Assembly (NCBI RefSeq): GCF_000420425.1
Contig: NZ_ATUX01000010.1
Span: 1 to 64,000 of the forward strand
DNA: 64,000 bases
Source: Schaalia vaccimaxillae DSM 15804
GTDB lineage: Bacteria; Actinomycetota; Actinomycetes; Actinomycetales; Actinomycetaceae
Reading direction: 5' to 3'
Shown piece after piece: positions 24,627-32,819 of the stretch. Below the pieces are notes generated by a model. That model worked only from the letters and a program-made list of their open reading frames with translations. It searched no databases and had not been told where the DNA came from. Position numbers and translations under genes: made by a program. Position 1 is the first letter of the stretch; the number at the start of each line of letters is the position of its first letter.

Positions 24627-25238
24627 CTCGACGAGTGATTGGTGAGCCTGTTTGACGTTTTCCCAGATCAGACCGGTAATGCCCATGAGTTCAGCGGCTC
24701 GCACGTTCTTTTTACGGTCGTCCACGAAGACAGTGTTTTCGGGGCCAACGCCCTGCTGTTCGAGGGCGTGCCGGTAGATTCCACGCGAAGGTTTCGAGAT
24801 ACCGAGTTCGCATGAGAACGAGAAGGTGTCAAAGACATCCGACCATTGAGCCGCCCGAATTGCATCGGCGATGGCTTGGGGTGCGTTGGAGAGAATACCG
24901 AGGCGCACACCCGCTTCTTTGAGTTCGTTGACGAGGGCGAGGGCCTCAGGAAGCGGGTCGTTCATTCGTCCGGCATCCATTGCGACGAGTTGAGCTAAAG
25001 CGTCGTCTGATACTTCGGGCTTGCCGCAATCCCCTGCTACGCGATCCCAGAATTCTCGGTCGGAGCATCCGGCGTCGTATTGGTCGCGATGTGTCCACAT
25101 TGCCTGGTCGACCAGATCAACGAGGGCGGGAGATCCGTCGCCGATGAGGTTCGCAACGAAACGCGCGTCGGGGTGGGAGGCAATAAGAACCCCACCGACG
25201 TCAAAAAGCACGGAACGCGCGGTGTTGCGATCGGCCAT
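24606..25238 (-). CDS. HAD-family hydrolase (subfamily IA)
   Basis: A 210-aa haloacid-dehalogenase-type phosphatase. Motif I is LFDVGGVLI (nucleophile Asp; the second Asp of the usual DxD is Gly, as in many subfamily IA members), motif II LGILSNAP, a Lys in GISKPSRGIYRHAL, and motif III VFVDDRKKNVRAAELMGI. Cap helices lie in between. Substrate unknown; relatives hydrolyse small phosphorylated metabolites. It converges on the Ddl-like gene with a 21-nt overlap at the 3' ends. The 153 nt between its start and the parB stop show nothing notable. Confidence 0.8.
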   Translation of the reverse strand: MADRNTARSVLFDVGGVLIASHPDARFVANLIGDGSPALVDLVDQAMWTHRDQYDAGCSDREFWDRVAGDCGKPEVSDDALAQLVAMDAGRMNDPLPEALALVNELKEAGVRLGILSNAPQAIADAIRAAQWSDVFDTFSFSCELGISKPSRGIYRHALEQQGVGPENTVFVDDRKKNVRAAELMGITGLIWENVKQAHQSLVELGLLGA

Positions 25239-25391
25239 GCCTTGGACTCCTTCGTTGCCGGGAACGGTCCAATTTTCCGTCGCCTTTACCTCAATCGGCT
25301 ACTTTAGTGACCAGTCGCACCATGTTGTGGTCACAGTTCGGAATTGCAGCGACCTATTGGATGCACCGCTTGCATCATTTTGTAGGCAGGG

Positions 25392-26840
25392 TCACTTGGT
25401 CGTCGGCATAATGACATCAGCCAGTCTTTGGAGGTCTTCTGGGCCAGCAAATTCAATGACGATCTTGCCTTTGGTTCGCCCTTCGGTGATGGTGACACGG
25501 GTGTCGTAGGCGTCTTGAAGCGCGTTAACGACCCTCTCCCCCAGTTCCGAAATCTTTGCTGAACTGCGTAAACGTGGCTTCGGAGCTGCTTTAACACGTC
25601 CGAGGCGCACAAGCTCTTCAGTAGTTCGCACAGAAAGGCCTTCGGCAACGATCCGTTCTGCGAGCCGTTCCATTTCTTCGGCAGTGTTCAGAGAAAGGAG
25701 CGCTCGGGCGTGACCAGCTGAGATCACCTGCGCTGCAACCTTCTTCTGTACAACGGGCGGCAGTTTAAGCAGGCGTAGGGTGTTTGCGATCTGTGGGCGT
25801 GATCGCGCGATTCTCTTGGCAAGCTCTTCTTGAGTGGCACCGAAATCGGCCATGAGCTGCTGATACGCGGATGCTTCTTCGAGAGGGTTGAGTTGAACGC
25901 GATGCAGATTTTCGAGTAGAGCGTCGCGAAGAAGATCTTCATCCTCGGTGGATCTGATGATCGCAGGGATCGTCGTCTCCCCCGCTAGCTCGGAGGCACG
26001 GGTTCGTCGCTCACCCATAATGAGTTCGAAGCGAGCCCCTGGCTTTTCTTCGAGATATTCTTTGAGTCGCTCGTTCGGCTCATCCTCGAATTGGATCGGC
26101 CTGACGACAACCGGCTGCAGAACGCCAACCTCTTTGATCGAAGCCGAGAGCTCCACCAGATCATCTTCATCGAAGATCTCTCGCGGCTGACGTGTGTTCG
26201 AAACGATGTAGTCAATCGGAATTTCGGCGAAGGTAGCACCCGGAACCGGCATTAACTCCACCGGTGTTTCACGTGAAACATTGCCGGTGAGTACATCTTC
26301 GAAGAGTTCCTTATCGTGCGCCACGTCGTCAGCAACCGATTGCTTTGAGGACGTCGGAGCGGCTCCACCCGCAGCTTTTTCAGCCGTCGCTTGCTGACTC
26401 ACACTTGCCTGAGTGTGCGTCCGATCCGATTGAGATCGCTCTGTGACCACACTCTTAGTTTCGACTGACGTCTGCGCGGAAGATTGCACGGCAGCGGTAA
26501 TTTCCGAGGTCGCGGCATCTTTGGATGATCGTTTCGACGCCTTTTTAGGCGCAGCTTTTTGAGCATCTTTGGTCGAGGCTGACATACCTTTCTTTTTTCC
26601 AGTATCTTTTGTTGAATCAGACGATCGTGGTTGCAAGAGTTCTCTGGCCGATCCTCCACGCGAGCGGCGCGCAGATGATCCCCTGTCCGGAAAGAAGACG
26701 TCGAGTGGATCCGAAGATGTTGACGAGGTCGTCACGCCGTCCTGCTGCGATGTTGTCGAAGGAATCAAGGCACCCAAGCCTCGCCCTAATCCTGATCTGC
26801 CGCCCCTACGTGCAGATGTGGTCGAGTTTAATTCCGACAT
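25392..26840 (-). CDS. parB: Chromosome-partitioning protein ParB
   Basis: A 482-aa ParB/Spo0J, long for the family (about 300-380). It begins with the ParA-contacting peptide (GRSGLGRGLGALIPS), followed by a disordered Ser/Lys/Thr-rich stretch to about residue 200. The CTP-binding core has IPIDYIVSNTRQPREIF and ELIMGERRTRASELAG (GERRxRA motif), and the parS-binding HTH has GATQEELAKRIARSRPQIAN. The C-terminal dimerization part begins near RVVNALQDAYDTRVTI. ParB binds parS, slides as a CTP clamp and recruits ParA and SMC for origin segregation. One parS lies in its own coding sequence (26265), three more upstream. parA is 600 nt upstream rather than adjacent. Confidence 0.93.
   Translation of the reverse strand: MSELNSTTSARRGGRSGLGRGLGALIPSTTSQQDGVTTSSTSSDPLDVFFPDRGSSARRSRGGSARELLQPRSSDSTKDTGKKKGMSASTKDAQKAAPKKASKRSSKDAATSEITAAVQSSAQTSVETKSVVTERSQSDRTHTQASVSQQATAEKAAGGAAPTSSKQSVADDVAHDKELFEDVLTGNVSRETPVELMPVPGATFAEIPIDYIVSNTRQPREIFDEDDLVELSASIKEVGVLQPVVVRPIQFEDEPNERLKEYLEEKPGARFELIMGERRTRASELAGETTIPAIIRSTEDEDLLRDALLENLHRVQLNPLEEASAYQQLMADFGATQEELAKRIARSRPQIANTLRLLKLPPVVQKKVAAQVISAGHARALLSLNTAEEMERLAERIVAEGLSVRTTEELVRLGRVKAAPKPRLRSSAKISELGERVVNALQDAYDTRVTITEGRTKGKIVIEFAGPEDLQRLADVIMPTTK
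26265..26280. other. parS site 1 (inside parB)
   Basis: tgtttcacgtgaaaca is a perfect 16-bp parS consensus. It lies in the parB coding sequence, where it encodes the V-S-R-E-T segment. Confidence 0.95.
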
Positions 26841-26872
26841 GGCGCATCTTCCTTCCTTCGGCTAGAGACTAT

Positions 26873-26888
26873 TGTTTCACGTGAAACA
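26873..26888. other. parS site 2
   Basis: A perfect 16-bp parS palindrome 32 nt upstream of the parB start, so ParB binding may also affect parB expression. Confidence 0.95.
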
Positions 26889-27285
26889 TTCAGTGACGAA
26901 TCATTTGTCTCTGTCTCCAGGCTCTCAATCACTCGACAGCTCGAAGACAGATTGATTCAATAGCTCAACGGTAGGTTCCGCCCAGTCTTTGCAGGGCTCT
27001 CAAACTTCAGCGCGATGCAGCGCCAAGCCCAAACTGTAGGACCCAACTACATGCACCACGTTGCGACATGCCATCTCGAGAAAACTCCGGGCATAGCAGC
27101 TTATTGTACGTGCAAGGCGATCGGCCTCTTCAAGCGAGTACCTAGCCACACATGTTGCCGGCGTCCTCATCAAAGATGAGAGCTTGCCAGCAAGCGCTGC
27201 CTCGTTGATCTCATAGCAACAATGTGTCAGCAGGCCAGTTCATATCGGCGGTCGGTTGCTTCGTTCCAAATCTCCAATGCGGCAA

Positions 27286-27301
27286 TGTTTCACGTGAAAC
27301 A
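27286..27301. other. parS site 3
   Basis: A perfect 16-bp parS palindrome in the 598-nt parB-parA gap. Besides the parS sites the gap shows no convincing gene or RNA. Confidence 0.95.
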
Positions 27302-27376
27302 TTGCTCTAAATTGAGCTAGTTTTCAGCGGCGACAGTCTGGAACCCTCGAACGACCACGCAACCAACAGCCTCGAT

Positions 27377-27392
27377 TGTTTCACGTGAAACA
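27377..27392. other. parS site 4
   Basis: A perfect 16-bp parS palindrome 47 nt past the parA stop and 91 nt from site 3. Confidence 0.95.
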
Positions 27393-27438
27393 ATCGGGAA
27401 CTTCGATCAGAAGCTGGCATCGGAAGAAAGTAACAACC

Positions 27439-28335
27439 TCAGCCACGCTGGGGCAGAACGCCTGCTAGACGCAAACTAAGTTCAAGAGCCGCTTTACGAT
27501 AGGCGATTGCCCCCGTTGACCGAGGATCATACGTCACCACCGTTTGCCCATATGAGGGGGCCTCAGAGATGCGCACTGACCGTGGAATAACGGTCTTCAT
27601 TGTTAAGTCCGGGAAATGCTGACGCACTTCGTTTTCGACTTCTTCGCTGAGCTTGGTGCGACGATCCGACATTGTCAGCAACATTGTCGAGACGTGGAGA
27701 TCAGGGTTCAGACTCTTGATTCGCTCGATCGTATTCCATAGCTGGCTCAAGCCCTCAAGCGCGTAGTACTCGGTTTGGATTGGAATCATCACCTCATGAG
27801 CAGCCACCATGACATTAAGCGTCACCAGACCCAATGAGGGTGGGCAGTCAATAAGGACGACATCAATATCTCGGTGAACAGCCAGAAACTCGCGAACAGC
27901 ATCGGCCAGAAGGAACTCTCGCCTCGAAATATCGACCAATTCAATCTCGGCGCCCGACAGATCGATGGTGGCCGGGCATACCTGTAAGCCCTCAATGTCA
28001 GGGCAATCCAGCAAAACCTCAGCTAGGGGAGTGCCACCAATGAGAACGTCATAAGTGGATGGGGTGCCCGAACCGTGTTCAATACTCAGGGCGCTGGACG
28101 CATTTCCTTGCGCGTCGGCATCAATGACGACGACCTTGAGTCCACCCATTGCCAGCCCGGCTGCAATATTGACTGCGGAGGTTGTCTTACCAACGCCGCC
28201 CTTCTGATTAGCAACCGCAATGACACGGGTTCTGGCAGGCCTACCAAAGGTAGCGGCATCGAGCATCTTGCGATCTTCAAAATTACGTTCGATCTGCGAA
28301 GACAGGGGAGTGGCATCCCTCTTAGCTGGGCTCAC
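27439..28335 (-). CDS. parA: Chromosome-partitioning ATPase ParA
   Basis: A 298-aa ParA/Soj. The deviant Walker A is VIAVANQKGGVGKTTSAVN (with the two signature lysines), A' region DIDVVLIDCPPSLGLVTLN, and Walker B-type EVMIPIQTEYYALEGLSQL. ATP-bound ParA dimers coat DNA, and ParB stimulates ATP hydrolysis to move origins apart. The open frame extends to 28605 but would run through the end of rsmG with low-complexity sequence. The GTG at 28335, 8 nt after AGGAAGG, gives a normal length. It lies downstream of rsmG with a 103-nt gap. Confidence 0.93.
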   Translation of the reverse strand: MSPAKRDATPLSSQIERNFEDRKMLDAATFGRPARTRVIAVANQKGGVGKTTSAVNIAAGLAMGGLKVVVIDADAQGNASSALSIEHGSGTPSTYDVLIGGTPLAEVLLDCPDIEGLQVCPATIDLSGAEIELVDISRREFLLADAVREFLAVHRDIDVVLIDCPPSLGLVTLNVMVAAHEVMIPIQTEYYALEGLSQLWNTIERIKSLNPDLHVSTMLLTMSDRRTKLSEEVENEVRQHFPDLTMKTVIPRSVRISEAPSYGQTVVTYDPRSTGAIAYRKAALELSLRLAGVLPQRG

Positions 28336-28438
28336 GTTAGCCGCCTTCCTGTCAATAAAGATGATCGATGAACTCACCCAGTTTAAGGCCCGCCGCCTGC
28401 AAGTGCGTCCACCCTCGCCCTCGAGCCAGTAGCTGAGA

Positions 28439-29158
28439 TCAGATTCGCTTACACACCACGACGTACGTGGACTCTTCTTCCATGACGGAAGGAACCTCAT
28501 GGATCGAGGCCCGAAGATGATGCCGTTTGAGTTCCAGCGCAGCATCCTCGACTTCGATAGCAGCGCGCCGCCCCTTGAGGGCAACCATGGATCCGCGGGG
28601 AGCAATGAGCTTGGATGTCATCCTCACAAGCTTCGACATATTTGCTACGGCTCGCGATGTCACGACATCGGCTTTGCCCTTGCCTCGTAGCTCTTCTGCT
28701 CGAGCCTGATGCAAGGTCACGTTGTCCAGGCCTAGGTTCTCGATAACATCCATGAGCCATTCACAGCGACGCTGCATCGGTTCTGCCAAGTGAACGTCAA
28801 GATCAGGTCTACAAATGGCAATAACAATGCCGGGTAGCCCAGCTCCCGAACCGATATCAAGAACCTGCCCGTGCCGCGGAAGAAAATCCAGGACAGCCGC
28901 TGAGTTCACGATATGACGCGACCACAACCTCGGCATCTCACGCGGACCCACCAGACCGCGGATCTCGCCCTCTTCCTCAAGCATGTGAGTGAACTCCTGG
29001 ACATCGGCAAAAGCCGGTCCAAAGAACTCCCGTACTGCATCCGTGGGTTGCTCAGGATCAAAAGGGTCACCAACCTGGCGGCCGGTCTTCATCTGCTCAG
29101 CCTTAACGGGATCCGCTTTGGAACCACCAGTGACATCCATGCCGTCAGCCATCTCCAC
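28439..29158 (-). CDS. rsmG: 16S rRNA (guanine-N7) methyltransferase RsmG (GidB)
   Basis: A 239-aa SAM-dependent methyltransferase that modifies a guanine in the 16S rRNA 530 loop. The SAM-binding motif is VLDIGSGAGLPGIVIA; MPRLWSRHIVNSAAVL before it and VVTSRAVANMSKLV after it are family blocks. Loss of function gives low-level streptomycin resistance in other bacteria. A leader of about 30 residues (GGSKADPVKAEQMKTG) is longer than in Bacillus. It is flanked by jag and parA as in most Actinobacteria. A start closer to the conserved part is possible. Confidence 0.93.
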   Translation of the reverse strand: MEMADGMDVTGGSKADPVKAEQMKTGRQVGDPFDPEQPTDAVREFFGPAFADVQEFTHMLEEEGEIRGLVGPREMPRLWSRHIVNSAAVLDFLPRHGQVLDIGSGAGLPGIVIAICRPDLDVHLAEPMQRRCEWLMDVIENLGLDNVTLHQARAEELRGKGKADVVTSRAVANMSKLVRMTSKLIAPRGSMVALKGRRAAIEVEDAALELKRHHLRASIHEVPSVMEEESTYVVVCKRI

Positions 29159-29274
29159 ACTTTCTTATTTCACACCGCGGCCAAACTGATCTATCAACCA
29201 GGTTGCCACACCGAACCGAGTCGAGCATAAAGAATGCGGCCCGCATCCACACTGGACCGGGCCGCATCTATAGG

Positions 29275-29832
29275 TCACTCCTGAGAATCAGCCTCGACCT
29301 CGTCGACCTCAGCGTCAGCTGCAACGTCGGCCTCGTCCGAATCATCGGCAGCAAGGATGACCACACGACGGTGCGGTTCGGCGCCCTCGGACTCGGAGAA
29401 CAAGCCTTCGCCAGCAACGACATCGTGGCAGACCTTGCGCTCAAAGGGGTTCATCGGCTCAAGCTTTTGCGGCTCGCCGGTGGCGCGCAGACGCGAAATA
29501 GCCTCGTGGGTGAGCTCTTGAAGCTCAGCCTTGCGGTCAGCGCGAAAGCCCGCAATATCGAGCATGAGGCGCGAACGCTCGCCGGTCTCGGTCTGAACAG
29601 CGAGGCGAGTCAGCTCCTGCAAAGCATCCAGGACCTCACCGTCGTCACCGACGAGGCGGTCAAGGGCGCCCTCGTTCTCGGTGATGATTTCGACGGAGGC
29701 GCGGCCGTTCTCAACATCGATCTCAATGTCGCCATCGAGGTCTGCAATATCAAGCAGCTCCTCTAAGTAGTCGGCGGCCAGCTCGCCCTCTTCTTCAAGG
29801 CGGGTCAGCTTATCTTTTTGAACTTCACTCAT
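29275..29832 (-). CDS. jag: Jag/KhpB-family RNA-binding protein (KH + R3H)
   Basis: A 185-aa cytoplasmic RNA-binding protein. An N-terminal acidic stretch leads to a KH-like domain (DIEIDVENGRASVEIITEN, GDDGEVLDALQELTRLAV) and the R3H domain (RLMLDIAGFRADRKAELQ, AEPHRRVVIL). It lacks the N-terminal Jag_N region found in Firmicutes. In other bacteria KhpB/EloR affects cell elongation and sRNA use. The gene sits between yidC and rsmG; the tail is Asp/Glu-rich (DDSDEADVAADAEVDEVE). Confidence 0.88.
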   Translation of the reverse strand: MSEVQKDKLTRLEEEGELAADYLEELLDIADLDGDIEIDVENGRASVEIITENEGALDRLVGDDGEVLDALQELTRLAVQTETGERSRLMLDIAGFRADRKAELQELTHEAISRLRATGEPQKLEPMNPFERKVCHDVVAGEGLFSESEGAEPHRRVVILAADDSDEADVAADAEVDEVEADSQE

Positions 29833-29930
29833 GGTCGAATCCTCCCACGGGGTTGACGGGTCTGGGGTACGGATGCGCGGATCGGCGGAACTTGCGTCGT
29901 CCTCGTCAACGAGGACGAACCCGCCCTTAA

Positions 29931-31259
29931 TCAGCGCCTCTTCTTCTTGCTTTGGCGGCGAGCCTTGCGGCGCTCTTGACGGCGACGCTCAAGTTCTTCA
30001 GGGGACAGGCCCTCGTGGTCCAACTGGGCACCGGACGCCCCATCCTTAGCCTGACCTTGGGCGATACGACGTTGACGCGACTGTTTCTGTGCCTGCTCAC
30101 GCTTGGCCTGCTGGGCGCGGCGAGCCTCGGCCTTCTCGGTAGCTTCACGCACGCCCTGCATCCACTGCTCGTCGGGCAAGGTGGTCCACTCTTGTGCGGA
30201 CAGGTTGCGGTACACCGAGACCTTGTCGCCAGCAGTCATTGACTCAGGGAAGTCAGAAGCAACCTTCTGAGCCTTGGCTTGGCGTTGGACCTCGGCGAGA
30301 GTGGCTTCGTTGAGGGCCACGACCTGCGGGTCGGAAGAGTCGGTGGGAAGCTGGGCACGCTTGGCGTCGTAGTCAGCGAAGAATGGCTTGGCCCACTCGT
30401 GGTAGGCAGCTTGACGCTTTTCCACCAATTCGGTGTGAGCGGGTGAACCGGGGGTAGGGATGACCTTGATCGTCCACAGAGACTGGGCGAGTGCCCACAC
30501 GGAACCGGTGAGCATATAGACAATGACGCCCATCTGGAAGAACGCGCCGGAGAAGATAAACATGGCCGGCATGACGTAGAGCATGGTCTTTTGCGACTGA
30601 ACCATGGGGTTGTTTGGGTCGGCAGCCGGAGGCATGTTCTTTGTCATGGACAGGCGCATTGAGTAGAACTGCAGAGCCACCATGGCGATGATGAGGACGA
30701 CGAATACGGCCACACCCATTGGTCCATCACCGGAGGTAATGGTGTGCGACAGCGGCACTCCCATCACGGTGGACTCATTAATGTCGGCGGCTGTGGCCTG
30801 ATTGATGGGACCCAGGTGGTCGGTTTCGATACCGCCGTAAGAGTAGGTGCCGGCGGCCAAGTCCTTCACCGCGTAGATGGCCCGATACATGGCGAAAAGA
30901 ACGGGCATCTGTACGAGCAGCGGAAGACAGGAAGCCATGGGGGAGACCTTGTGCTTCTTGTACAGGGCCTGCATTTCCTCGCTTTGCTTCATCTGCGAGG
31001 CTTGATCTTTCTTGCCTTTGTACTTGGCTTGGATGCGCTGAAGCTCAGGCTGGATGGCCTGCATTGCTCGTGAGGAGCGGATCTGGCGCAAGAAGAGCGG
31101 CAGGATCAGGAGGCGCACGATGATCGTCAGCAAGATGATCGAGATCACCCAGGCAACGCCGGGTCCATCGGCCATTCCAACCAGGACCAGCAGATCATGG
31201 ATCTGCGCCCACACCCACGCAACGGCGACTGCGAAGGGGTGAATCATTTTATCGAACAT
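29931..31259 (-). CDS. yidC: Membrane protein insertase YidC
   Basis: A 442-aa Oxa1/Alb3/YidC insertase that places proteins into the membrane, alone or with SecYEG. The N-terminal helix PFAVAVAWVWAQIHDLLVL is followed by VISIILLTIIVRLLILPLF (the conserved Arg of the hydrophilic groove), an extracytoplasmic loop, VAVFVVLIIAMVALQFYSM and MPAMFIFSGAFFQMGVIVYM. The C-terminus is very basic (RRKARRQSKKKRR), as expected for ribosome contact. No lipobox is seen, unlike Bacillus homologues. GAAGGAG precedes the ATG at 31259; the frame runs to 31325. yidD and rnpA lie upstream. Confidence 0.93.
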   Translation of the reverse strand: MFDKMIHPFAVAVAWVWAQIHDLLVLVGMADGPGVAWVISIILLTIIVRLLILPLFLRQIRSSRAMQAIQPELQRIQAKYKGKKDQASQMKQSEEMQALYKKHKVSPMASCLPLLVQMPVLFAMYRAIYAVKDLAAGTYSYGGIETDHLGPINQATAADINESTVMGVPLSHTITSGDGPMGVAVFVVLIIAMVALQFYSMRLSMTKNMPPAADPNNPMVQSQKTMLYVMPAMFIFSGAFFQMGVIVYMLTGSVWALAQSLWTIKVIPTPGSPAHTELVEKRQAAYHEWAKPFFADYDAKRAQLPTDSSDPQVVALNEATLAEVQRQAKAQKVASDFPESMTAGDKVSVYRNLSAQEWTTLPDEQWMQGVREATEKAEARRAQQAKREQAQKQSRQRRIAQGQAKDGASGAQLDHEGLSPEELERRRQERRKARRQSKKKRR

Positions 31260-31269
31260 GCGCGCTCCT

Positions 31270-31812
31270 TCAGGAAGCGAGGACGCGGGGTGCGTCCCTG
31301 TGTCGGGTGGCCGAAGCCGGAACATTCATGGGGACGAGGCCGACGCGGGCCTTCGTCAAGGGAGCCTGGTGTGTCGCCGGCTCCATGGGTGAGGTGGTGC
31401 TACAGGGTGCGTTGCCCGGTGTTGCGCCGCTTGCCGCGTTGTCTTCGCAGGTGTAGGTAGCGGCGGCCACGTCTTCAAGGCCCATAGGAGTGGGGCGCAC
31501 GATGTCGGTGGCGTTGCCTGCCCAGTCGACCGGCGGTACCCATTCTTCGCTCGTCCACTTGCCTTTGGCGGGAACGTAGTCCACTCCGCCCAGGCTCCAG
31601 GGGTTGCATCGCAGGATCCGCCAGATTCCCAGGAGGATTCCTTTGATGATGCCGTGCACTTGGATGGCTTCGACAGCGTAGTGGGAGCAGGTGGGTGCGT
31701 ATCGGCATCGCGGTCCGATCATGGGGGAGACCAGACGCTGGTATATACGAATAGGCAGTACGGCGATGGCGCGTAGCAGTGACGAGGGCGAGGTCGGGAA
31801 ACGGTTGCTCAT
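31270..31812 (-). CDS. yidD: Membrane protein insertion efficiency factor YidD
   Basis: A 180-aa protein of the YidD (DUF37) family, a small membrane-associated helper of YidC. The core is [38 protein letters not shown] and [17 protein letters not shown], which include the conserved cysteines. The family core is about 80 aa; the remaining 95 C-terminal residues (Ala/Pro/Thr-rich) have no recognisable domain. The ATG at 31812 overlaps the rnpA stop by 4 nt (ATGA), which decides the start over the frame beginning at 31833. Confidence 0.92.
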   Translation of the reverse strand: MSNRFPTSPSSLLRAIAVLPIRIYQRLVSPMIGPRCRYAPTCSHYAVEAIQVHGIIKGILLGIWRILRCNPWSLGGVDYVPAKGKWTSEEWVPPVDWAGNATDIVRPTPMGLEDVAAATYTCEDNAASGATPGNAPCSTTSPMEPATHQAPLTKARVGLVPMNVPASATRHRDAPRVLAS

Positions 31813-32162
31813 CGGGCATCCCATTTCTTCCATGCTCGTCTCATAGTCTTGTCGAGGTGCTGGCCTAGTTCGTCGGAGCTTCGCCCCAGGGCTTTTCCGC
31901 TGACGCGCACGACGACGCGGCCGCCCTCAGGGATTGTATTGAGGCGGTCCTTCATGAGGTGACGGAATTGCCGTTTGACGCGGTTGCGTCCGGTGGCGCG
32001 CTTGATTTCTCTCTTGGGCACGACGAAACCGACGAGGCGATCAACTCGTTCCTCGTCGGTTCGACAATGCACGACGACCAGCGGATCTCCGGCTCGTGAT
32101 CCTTGACGGATGGCGGCTTGGAAGTCAGCTGGGTCGACCATGCGGTGCGCGCGTGGCAGCAC
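31809..32162 (-). CDS. rnpA: Ribonuclease P protein component
   Basis: The 117-aa protein subunit of RNase P, which matures tRNA 5' ends with the M1 RNA. The signature is [16 protein letters not shown] (RNR motif); the N-terminal [19 protein letters not shown] and [20 protein letters not shown] match the family. It follows rpmH by 10 nt and overlaps yidD by 4 nt, the classical rpmH-rnpA-yidD-yidC order. Confidence 0.95.
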   Translation of the reverse strand: MLPRAHRMVDPADFQAAIRQGSRAGDPLVVVHCRTDEERVDRLVGFVVPKREIKRATGRNRVKRQFRHLMKDRLNTIPEGGRVVVRVSGKALGRSSDELGQHLDKTMRRAWKKWDAR

Positions 32163-32172
32163 CTCGCCAGTC

Positions 32173-32313
32173 TCAGGCGGACAGCTTCGCGCGACCCTTG
32201 CGACGGCGGTTAGCCAGGATGGCGCGGCCGGCGCGGGTGCTCATACGCAGACGGAAGCCGTGCGTCTTGGCGCGACGACGGTTGTTGGGCTGGAAAGTCC
32301 GCTTGGTGGTCAC
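32173..32313 (-). CDS. rpmH: 50S ribosomal protein L34
   Basis: A 46-aa, very basic ribosomal protein: [20 protein letters not shown] followed by [19 protein letters not shown]. The GTG at 32313 has AGGAGAA upstream and gives the exact family length; the frame open to 32421 is upstream noise. It is first of the rpmH-rnpA-yidD-yidC group, behind a good promoter at 32442-32470, and is divergent from dnaA. Confidence 0.95.
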   Translation of the reverse strand: MTTKRTFQPNNRRRAKTHGFRLRMSTRAGRAILANRRRKGRAKLSA

Positions 32314-32441
32314 TGCAGTTCTCCTCGGCAGGAGCGGGGAATGTCTTCTCCGCTCAAGATCGGTTCGGTAGGTCCCACCGCAAATGTTGAGCGCAGGGGC
32401 CTCGGCGTATCCGGTTGTCATCCAGACACAGACGAAGAACC

Positions 32442-32470
32442 AGGTTAGAAGCCGCGCCTTAGCCAGTCAA
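32442..32470 (-). promoter_or_regulatory. Probable rpmH promoter
   Basis: On the minus strand TTGACT (-35) and TAACCT (-10) are separated by exactly 17 nt and lie about 130 nt before the rpmH start. Confidence 0.5.
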
Positions 32471-32511
32471 TGTGAACACCCTGCTTGTGACGAACACCTA
32501 GTCTCAACCTT

Positions 32512-32666
32512 TTATCCACACTTGTGGATTGGGCTGTGGACTTGGCTGTCCACATGACACCTGTGAACATTTTGATCCACAGTTGTGCACGAATTGATCT
32601 TTCCGCACAAACTCGGATACCCGCGGTTGTAATTACAAGAACGTGATTCGCGAGAGGTTATCCACA
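32512..32666. promoter_or_regulatory. DnaA-box cluster upstream of dnaA
   Basis: Two perfect ttatccaca boxes (32512-32520 and 32658-32666) are accompanied by near matches: ttgtggatt at 32522, tgtggactt near 32535, tgtccaca near 32548 and tgatccaca near 32573. The rpmH-dnaA gap would serve dnaA autoregulation or be part of a bipartite origin. A perfect 12-bp palindrome lies at 32627-32638. Confidence 0.75.
32627..32638. repeat. 12-bp palindrome ttgtaattacaa, copy 1
   Basis: Perfect palindrome in the gap before dnaA. The same 12-mer recurs at 34624-34635 after dnaA. It may be a regulator site or origin element. Confidence 0.6.
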
Positions 32667-32819
32667 GACACATCCCCAGCCTGTGGAATGGGTTGTGTAC
32701 CGGTTAGACTCCACACCCGTAAAGATATTCACCGGCCGCTGTGGATCGGTGATCGAACTCACGCACTCGTCACTGCGAGCCTTCGAAGGCTCGCACCCCT
32801 AGTACCTCGGAGGATTCCG

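Noticed and set aside
26841-27438. Possible small gene or RNA between parB and parA
   Set aside because: Only parS sites are clear; no frame or hairpin stands out.
28336-28605. Extended N-terminus of ParA
   Set aside because: It would overlap rsmG and is low in protein character; the GTG at 28335 has a good ribosome-binding site.
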